Part shown: positions 4,429 through 8,408 of the stretch, in pieces
Position numbering within the stretch: the first letter of the stretch is position 1
How the letters are laid out: every line of letters begins with the position of its first letter
Origin: an uncultured Prevotella sp.
Lineage (GTDB): Bacteria > Bacteroidota > Bacteroidia > Bacteroidales > Bacteroidaceae
Length of the DNA stretch: 8,408 nt
Direction of reading: 5' to 3'
NCBI GenBank assembly: GCA_945863825.1
Contig: CAMBBY010000032.1
Coordinates: 1 to 8,408 of the forward strand
Notes under the pieces: generated by a model
Told to the model about the DNA's origin: nothing
Seen by the model: only the letters and a program-made list of their open reading frames with translations
The model's database searches: none
Program-made: the position numbers and the translations under genes

Positions 4429-5802
4429 TTACAAGATTCCGTCCAGGATTCCCAATTGATTCAGGAACACCAAGAGAATCAGAATAGGACAAACGAACCG
4501 CACCAAAAACAGATAAATACCAAAAAGATTTCCCTTTAAGGTTCCCCAATTGGTAAACTCATCCTTCACTAACTTCTTCGGTACATGCCATCCAATAAAC
4601 AAGCAGGTAAGGAAACCGGCTATAGGCAAGAAGATCTGTCCTGTAACAAAGTCAAACCAATCAAACAAGGTTTTACCCAAGAAGATCAATGAATCTGTAG
4701 CACCCAAAGAGAGCGAACAGAAAGCACCGATAATTGCACAGGAAACCGTAACGATAATTGCTCCTTTCTTGCGGTCTATCTTCAGTTCTTCATAGAAGAA
4801 AGAAGTATTCACCTCATGCAATGACATCAGCGAAGTAAGTGCAGCCAATGACAAAAGTATATAGAACAACAAGGAAACAATCCATCCCAAAACAGGAATA
4901 GAAGCAAAAGCCTCATTGAATACATTCGGCAAAGTGATGAAAATCAAAGAAGGACCACTATCTGGAGATACACCTACCGAGAACGCTGCAGGGAAAATCA
5001 TCAGACCGGCAAGAATCGCGACCAGAAAATCGATGAGCGAGATCTGCAATGCCGATTTGAAGAGATTGGTTTGTCTGCTAAAATAGGATGCATATGTACA
5101 GATACAGCCCATACCTATACTTAAGGAATAGAAAGACTGTCCTAAAGCACCTAAGAAAACGCCTCTATCAACCTTTCCAAAGTCTGGTTTCAAAAGAAAC
5201 TCAACACCTTTTCCTGCATCTGGCAACAGACAAGCAGCTGCTACGATAATCAGCAAAAGGATAAACAGGATAGGCATCATGATCTTAGATGCTTTTTCTA
5301 TACCGCCTCTCACTCCATGAATAATCACGAAATGACAAATCAGGAAAATCACCACCGTCCACATGACAGGTCGGATTGGATCTGAAGAGAAATCCTTGAA
5401 GTAATTAGCCACAAAAGTTGGATCACCATGCAATTCCCCCATGATACTGGCATAAACATACTGCAAGCACCAACCTGATACAACTGCATAATAACCCGTG
5501 ATCAGAAATCCAGTAAGCACCTCCAGATATCCGATCCATTTCCATGAATTACCATTGGCCACTTTGGTATAAGCACGAGCCGTATTGGATGCTCCATGAC
5601 GACCGATGATAAATTCGGATATCATACAAGGAATACCCAACAGGAGTACACAACCAATATATACCAAAATAAAGGCAGCACCACCTTCCTGCCCAGCCAT
5701 GTAAGGGAAACGCCATACATTACCAAGTCCAACAGCACCACCAGCCGTAGCAAGTATCAAACCAATCTTGCTACCAAAACTTCCTCTACTATTTTCTGTC
5801 AT
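4429..5802 (-). CDS. Sodium-dependent amino-acid transporter, NSS/SNF family (copy B)
   Basis: A 457-residue paralogue of the neighbouring transporter. The ATG at 5802 (MTENSRGSFG...) is preferred over an in-frame TTG at 5832 because it aligns with the start of copy A and the TTG lies inside the candidate -7 promoter box. TM1 has AVGLGNVWRFPY (N28 as Na1 ligand), TM3 the substrate-site Tyr (Y105), TM6 FYSLSIGMGCICTYASY with S226 and G230-M231-G232, TM7 D258 in place of the Na1 Asn and Ala262 at the chloride position, and TM8 T323-S324 for Na2. The GMG motif in TM6 is found in MhsT, a bacterial NSS transporter that takes large hydrophobic and aromatic amino acids, so this copy may have such a substrate (inference). 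TM6-TM7 is nearly identical to copy A apart from the motif, indicating tandem duplication followed by divergence at the binding site. Confidence 0.93.
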   Translation of the reverse strand: MTENSRGSFGSKIGLILATAGGAVGLGNVWRFPYMAGQEGGAAFILVYIGCVLLLGIPCMISEFIIGRHGASNTARAYTKVANGNSWKWIGYLEVLTGFLITGYYAVVSGWCLQYVYASIMGELHGDPTFVANYFKDFSSDPIRPVMWTVVIFLICHFVIIHGVRGGIEKASKIMMPILFILLLIIVAAACLLPDAGKGVEFLLKPDFGKVDRGVFLGALGQSFYSLSIGMGCICTYASYFSRQTNLFKSALQISLIDFLVAILAGLMIFPAAFSVGVSPDSGPSLIFITLPNVFNEAFASIPVLGWIVSLLFYILLSLAALTSLMSLHEVNTSFFYEELKIDRKKGAIIVTVSCAIIGAFCSLSLGATDSLIFLGKTLFDWFDFVTGQIFLPIAGFLTCLFIGWHVPKKLVKDEFTNWGTLKGNLFGIYLFLVRFVCPILILLVFLNQLGILDGIL

Positions 5803-5829
5803 TTGAAATACTTTCTCTTTATACGAGTG

Positions 5830-5837
5830 CAAAATTA
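5830..5837 (-). promoter_or_regulatory. -7 promoter box for the transporter pair
   Basis: TAATTTTG on the minus strand is an exact match to the Bacteroidota TAnnTTTG element, 27 bases ahead of the ATG at 5802. A TATG about 20 bases upstream is a poor -33 match. The AT-rich 136-bp gap (5833-5968) separates the transporters from the CYTH gene and holds no ORF, and only AT-only weak stems follow the CYTH stop. The transporters are therefore probably a separate unit, although readthrough cannot be excluded. Confidence 0.5.
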
Positions 5838-5968
5838 TAAAATAATTCGCATTTAAACATATAAATCGAAAGTAAATATATCAAATTAGTTCACTTTTTG
5901 CAATTTTATGCCTTTTCAGATACTTTTTTATCACTTTTGTTCCGAAAAAGCAACAGAAACCATACACC

Positions 5969-6478
5969 TTAACGATATTCTTCTGGTAGAGTATTGCGCC
6001 AAACCACAAAAGGGAAATTCAATAAATGTGAATTATAGAAGCGCTTATCACCAGTCACCTCCATTCCTATGAAATCAGGTTTCACGTAGGCTTCGTGTTC
6101 ATCACTAAGTTCTACCTCAGCCATGACAAGACCTTCGTTATCACCATAGAACTCATCCACTTCAAAAGTATGCTTACCACTCTTCACCAGATAGCGACGT
6201 TTATCGATGACACCACCCTTACAAAGTTGCAAGAGATGTTGCGCCTCATCCATGGTGATTTCCTTTTCAAACTCATAACGCGTCATTCCTCCATTTACAG
6301 ACTTACCTTTGATCGTAAGATAAGCCTTGTCATCACGCGTACGTACCCTCACCGTAGCTCCATCAGCAGGAATATAGCCCTGCTGAATATGGCTATTAGA
6401 AAAGGCGGCGCTTTTATATGCGTCGCCCTTCTTTACGAGGAATTTTCTTTCAATTTCTAATCCACTCATAGTTTCCAT
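5969..6478 (-). CDS. CYTH-domain protein, triphosphate tunnel metalloenzyme
   Basis: A 169-residue protein (166 if the in-frame ATG at 6469, MSGLEIERKF, is used; the choice is unclear). The family signature ExExK is present as E8-I-E10-R-K12. The other charged residues of the eight-stranded tunnel follow: R44 and R46 (VRVRTR), K57 (TIKGK), K93-R94-R95 (DKRRYLV), E106/D108 (FEVDEF), E121/E123 (AEVEL) and K145-R146 (GDKRFYN). Length and motif order match small stand-alone TTM proteins such as the Nitrosomonas tripolyphosphatase, so hydrolysis of inorganic tripolyphosphate or another triphosphate with a divalent metal is likely. Thiamine triphosphatase or class IV adenylate cyclase activity is a less likely alternative. 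It is cytoplasmic. It lies 53 bp after the 49-residue membrane protein, in the same direction as prfB, and probably shares its transcript. Confidence 0.9.
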   Translation of the reverse strand: METMSGLEIERKFLVKKGDAYKSAAFSNSHIQQGYIPADGATVRVRTRDDKAYLTIKGKSVNGGMTRYEFEKEITMDEAQHLLQLCKGGVIDKRRYLVKSGKHTFEVDEFYGDNEGLVMAEVELSDEHEAYVKPDFIGMEVTGDKRFYNSHLLNFPFVVWRNTLPEEYR

Positions 6479-6531
6479 ATTAGAAACAGGAAATCACAGA
6501 TAAAGATAACTTCCCATTTCCGGTTCATAAA

Positions 6532-6681
6532 TTATGCGAAAGAAGATGCATAAATCAAAAAGAGGATAGCCAAAGCTATCAACACACCAAATATCCACTT
6601 GATGACTTTCTCACCTTTCGCAGCCTGCTTCTTCTCATAAGCAGCATGCTTTGCTCTTCTTAAGTCTTTATTACTACTCAT
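6532..6681 (-). CDS. 49-residue single-span membrane protein
   Basis: A short frame from ATG 6681 to TAA 6532, starting 26 bases after the prfB stop. The N-terminal half is highly basic and hydrophilic (MSSNKDLRRAKHAAYEKKQA, then AKGEK), followed by a hydrophobic helix at about 28-47 (IKWIFGVLIALAILFLIYA) and a C-terminus of three residues. The topology predicted by the positive-inside rule is a cytoplasmic N-terminus with one span. The clean split between charged and hydrophobic halves, the operon spacing and the lack of any competing frame argue strongly for a real gene that is too short for many callers. No known family is recognised; functions such as partner or stabiliser of a membrane complex are speculation. 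Confidence 0.78.
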   Translation of the reverse strand: MSSNKDLRRAKHAAYEKKQAAKGEKVIKWIFGVLIALAILFLIYASSFA

Positions 6682-6707
6682 AGTCTTTTAATATTAGGTT
6701 ATTATTA

Positions 6708-7829
6708 CTATTCTTCATTCTCGGAAGGGAATTCCATCAGGTATGCCTTGATAAATCCGTCTATCTTACCATCCATTACGCCATCAACATCCGATGTCTG
6801 ATAATTGGTACGATGGTCTTTCACACGACGGTCATCGAAGACATAGCTTCGAATCTGACTTCCCCACTCGATCTTTTTCTTACCAGCCTCTATCTTAGCC
6901 TTAGCTTCGAGACGTTTCTTCATGGCACGGTCGTAGAGTTGACTCTTCAAAAGCAACAATGCCTTGGCACGGTTCTTCGGCTGGTCACGCGTCTCAGTAT
7001 TTTCGATAAGGATTTCCTCTTCCTCACCCGTATCAGGATCCGTGTACCAATATCTCAATCGGACACCAGATTCTACCTTGTTGACATTCTGACCACCCGC
7101 ACCACTGGAACGGAAAGTATCCCAAGACAACTTGGCTGGATCTACAAACACTTCGATGGTATCATCTACCAATGGGGTAACGAAGACACTGGCGAAACTG
7201 GTCATACGCTTTCCCTGAGCATTAAAAGGAGATACACGCACCAGACGGTGCACACCATTCTCACTCTTCAAGTAGCCGTATGCGAACTCGCCACCCTCAA
7301 TCGTCATGGTGACGCTTTTGATACCAGCCTCATCACCTTCCTGCATGTCGGTAATGGTCACCTTATATCCATGAGCCTCAGCCCAGCGCATATACATACG
7401 CATCAACATCGAAGCCCAATCCTGACTCTCCGTACCACCGGCACCAGAATTGATCTTGAGTACACAGTCCATAGGGTCTTCCTTCTGGCGAAGCATATTC
7501 TTCAATTCCAAGTCTTCTATCGCCTTGATAGCCTTGTCATAGTCAGTATCCACTTCCTCCTCGGTCACCATCTCATCTTTATAGAAGTCAAAAGCAAGTT
7601 GCAGTTCGTCAGCATAGAGTCGTACTTGCTTATAGCCATCCAGCCATTTCTGGATGCCTTTTACTTTCTTCATCTGCTCCTGAGCATATTTAGGATCTTC
7701 CCAAAAGTCAGGAGCCTGAGTGCGGAGCTGTTCCTCCTCAAATTCTACTTTTTTCTGGTCTATATTCAGATAACGATGGAGAGCGTCAGCACGATCCATC
7801 ACATCTTTCAACTGGTCAGCTGTTATCAT
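6708..7829 (-). CDS. prfB: Peptide chain release factor 2
   Basis: A 373-residue class I release factor that recognises UGA and UAA in the ribosomal A site and triggers peptidyl-tRNA hydrolysis. The SPF tripeptide that defines RF2 is at 200-202 (VRVSPFN) and the catalytic GGQ at 245-247 (SSGAGGQNVN), preceded by Ser at the position that is Thr in E. coli K-12 RF2. The N-terminal helical domain (1-~110), GSGGTE-like segment (about 129-134, GAGGTES) and C-terminal WGSQIRSYV (322-330) are all intact. The gene is a single uninterrupted frame: the codons matching the usual frameshift site read TAT CTG AAT with no in-frame TGA, so autoregulatory +1 frameshifting is absent. The AAGG stretches 9-15 bases before the ATG are a weak ribosome-binding candidate. 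It lies 60 bp after the acyl-CoA synthetase gene and 26 bp before the 49-residue ORF. Confidence 0.97.
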   Translation of the reverse strand: MITADQLKDVMDRADALHRYLNIDQKKVEFEEEQLRTQAPDFWEDPKYAQEQMKKVKGIQKWLDGYKQVRLYADELQLAFDFYKDEMVTEEEVDTDYDKAIKAIEDLELKNMLRQKEDPMDCVLKINSGAGGTESQDWASMLMRMYMRWAEAHGYKVTITDMQEGDEAGIKSVTMTIEGGEFAYGYLKSENGVHRLVRVSPFNAQGKRMTSFASVFVTPLVDDTIEVFVDPAKLSWDTFRSSGAGGQNVNKVESGVRLRYWYTDPDTGEEEEILIENTETRDQPKNRAKALLLLKSQLYDRAMKKRLEAKAKIEAGKKKIEWGSQIRSYVFDDRRVKDHRTNYQTSDVDGVMDGKIDGFIKAYLMEFPSENEE

Positions 7830-7889
7830 TTTTATTACCTTATCCTTTAAATAACTTCCTGTTTCTTTTTCCGATACTTTACCATGAAG

Positions 7890-8408
7890 TTACTCTTCAT
7901 ACATCTTGTCTATCTCTGCCTTATAGTTTTTATTGATAACTGGTCGGCGAATCTTCAGCGTATTGGTCAACTCTCCTGCTTCCATAGAGAAATGGTGAGG
8001 CAAAAGCGTGATACGTTTGATCTGCTCATAATAAGCCAAATGCTGCTGAAGGATCTTGACACGCTCCATCAACATCTTCTGTACCTTCTCGTTGGCACAA
8101 AGTTCTTCTCTTCCAGAGAAAGGAATATGATGTTCACGAGCCCAGTCTTCTACCAATCGGAACTCCGGCACAACCAAGGCTGAAACGAACTTACGCTGGT
8201 CTGCAATCACGGCTACCTGATCGATGAATTTATCCACCAAGAGCAGAGATTCTACCTGTTGCGGAGCAATATACTTACCATTCGAAGTCTTAAAGAGATC
8301 CTTGATTCGTTCAGTCAGGTACAACTCTCCGTCCTGCAGATAGCCGGCATCACCTGTATGGAAGGACCGTTCCTCGTCAAACGCATGTGCATGTGTCGTA
8401 TCACGATG
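7890..8408 (-). CDS. Long-chain acyl-CoA synthetase (AMP-binding), C-terminal part
   Basis: The reading frame is open to the window edge, so this is the last 172 residues of a longer protein; family members are usually about 600 residues. Near its visible start is the adenylate-forming motif FHTGDAGYLQDG, whose Asp contacts the AMP ribose. It is followed by the hinge and fatty-acyl-CoA synthetase signature (LTERIKDLFKTSNGKYIAPQ), and near the end by LTNTLKIRRP, with the lysine at the place of the catalytic A10 Lys. Most family members have LTPTLK here, so the Asn replaces a usual Pro. The enzyme activates a fatty acid with ATP to acyl-AMP and then acyl-CoA, at the membrane face. An apparent start at 8324 is a TTG inside the domain and is not the true start. 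It is the first visible gene of the prfB-CYTH series. Confidence 0.93.
   Translation of the reverse strand, partial: HRDTTHAHAFDEERSFHTGDAGYLQDGELYLTERIKDLFKTSNGKYIAPQQVESLLLVDKFIDQVAVIADQRKFVSALVVPEFRLVEDWAREHHIPFSGREELCANEKVQKMLMERVKILQQHLAYYEQIKRITLLPHHFSMEAGELTNTLKIRRPVINKNYKAEIDKMYEE

Noticed and set aside
5803..5832. Upstream TTG start for transporter copy B (10 extra residues)
   Set aside because: The TTG is part of the TAATTTTG -7 box, and the added residues have no counterpart in copy A; the ATG at 5802 fits the paralogue.
6813..7850. 345-codon plus-strand open frame
   Set aside because: It lies wholly antisense to prfB, whose SPF and GGQ motifs are unmistakable. The translation has low-complexity, His/Leu/Thr-rich composition typical of a codon-bias shadow.
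7884..7900. ATGAAG-TTACT-CTTCAT hairpin at the acyl-CoA synthetase stop
   Set aside because: Only 6 bp, low GC and no following T-run on the minus strand; unlikely to terminate transcription.
1..8408. CRISPR arrays, tRNA and rRNA genes, insertion-sequence ends
   Set aside because: No regularly spaced repeats, no cloverleaf-like or rRNA-like segments and no transposase frame were seen on either strand.

Overview
The window looks like chromosome from a Bacteroidota bacterium, most probably a Prevotella/Segatella-type gut species. The basis is near-absence of Shine-Dalgarno sequences ahead of most starts, several exact matches to the Bacteroidota -7 promoter element TAnnTTTG (TAATTTTG), the divergent style of the RF2 protein, and the gene set. 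The genus is an inference from protein style; no rRNA marker is present.

Left part (about 1-1700): the edge of an integrated element, most likely phage-like. A 129-residue XRE-like repressor with a C-terminal coiled coil (1297-1686, +) faces away from a tightly overlapping minus-strand operon: a 74-residue HTH-like protein, a 183-residue LuxR/GerE-type regulator with an embedded cysteine cluster, a 42-residue cysteine-rich protein, a 64-residue cysteine-containing basic protein, a 30-residue peptide, and possibly the first codons of another gene running off the left edge. Consecutive genes overlap by 4-23 bases. The divergent intergenic region holds a palindrome (ACCGCA-TT-TGCGGT), a further TGCGGT copy 23 bp away, and two TAATTTTG boxes facing the operon. 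The layout resembles the repressor/early-operon switch at the left end of transposable (Mu-like) or temperate phages. No integrase, transposase or structural gene is visible, so the element type is unproven.

Junction (1687-1935): non-coding, with two strong hairpins and no recognisable gene; the element/host boundary probably lies here.

Right part (1936-8408): ordinary host genes. A membrane-anchored protein with three ComEA-like helix-hairpin-helix units (+) converges on a minus-strand series. That series reads, in transcription order, the C-terminal part of a long-chain acyl-CoA synthetase, prfB (release factor 2, without programmed frameshift), a 49-residue single-span membrane protein, a CYTH/TTM triphosphatase-like protein, and two tandem paralogous NSS-family sodium-dependent amino-acid transporters. 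A strong hairpin with a T-run on the minus strand closes the convergent arrangement at about 2963-2997. The transporter pair has its own candidate promoter at 5830-5837, so it is probably a separate transcription unit from the acs-prfB-49aa-CYTH group.

The most interesting material is the left operon, particularly the run of three overlapping genes encoding cysteine-cluster proteins, of which the 42-residue one is easily missed. Next is the difference in the substrate-site motif of TM6 between the two sodium symporters (GTA versus GMG).
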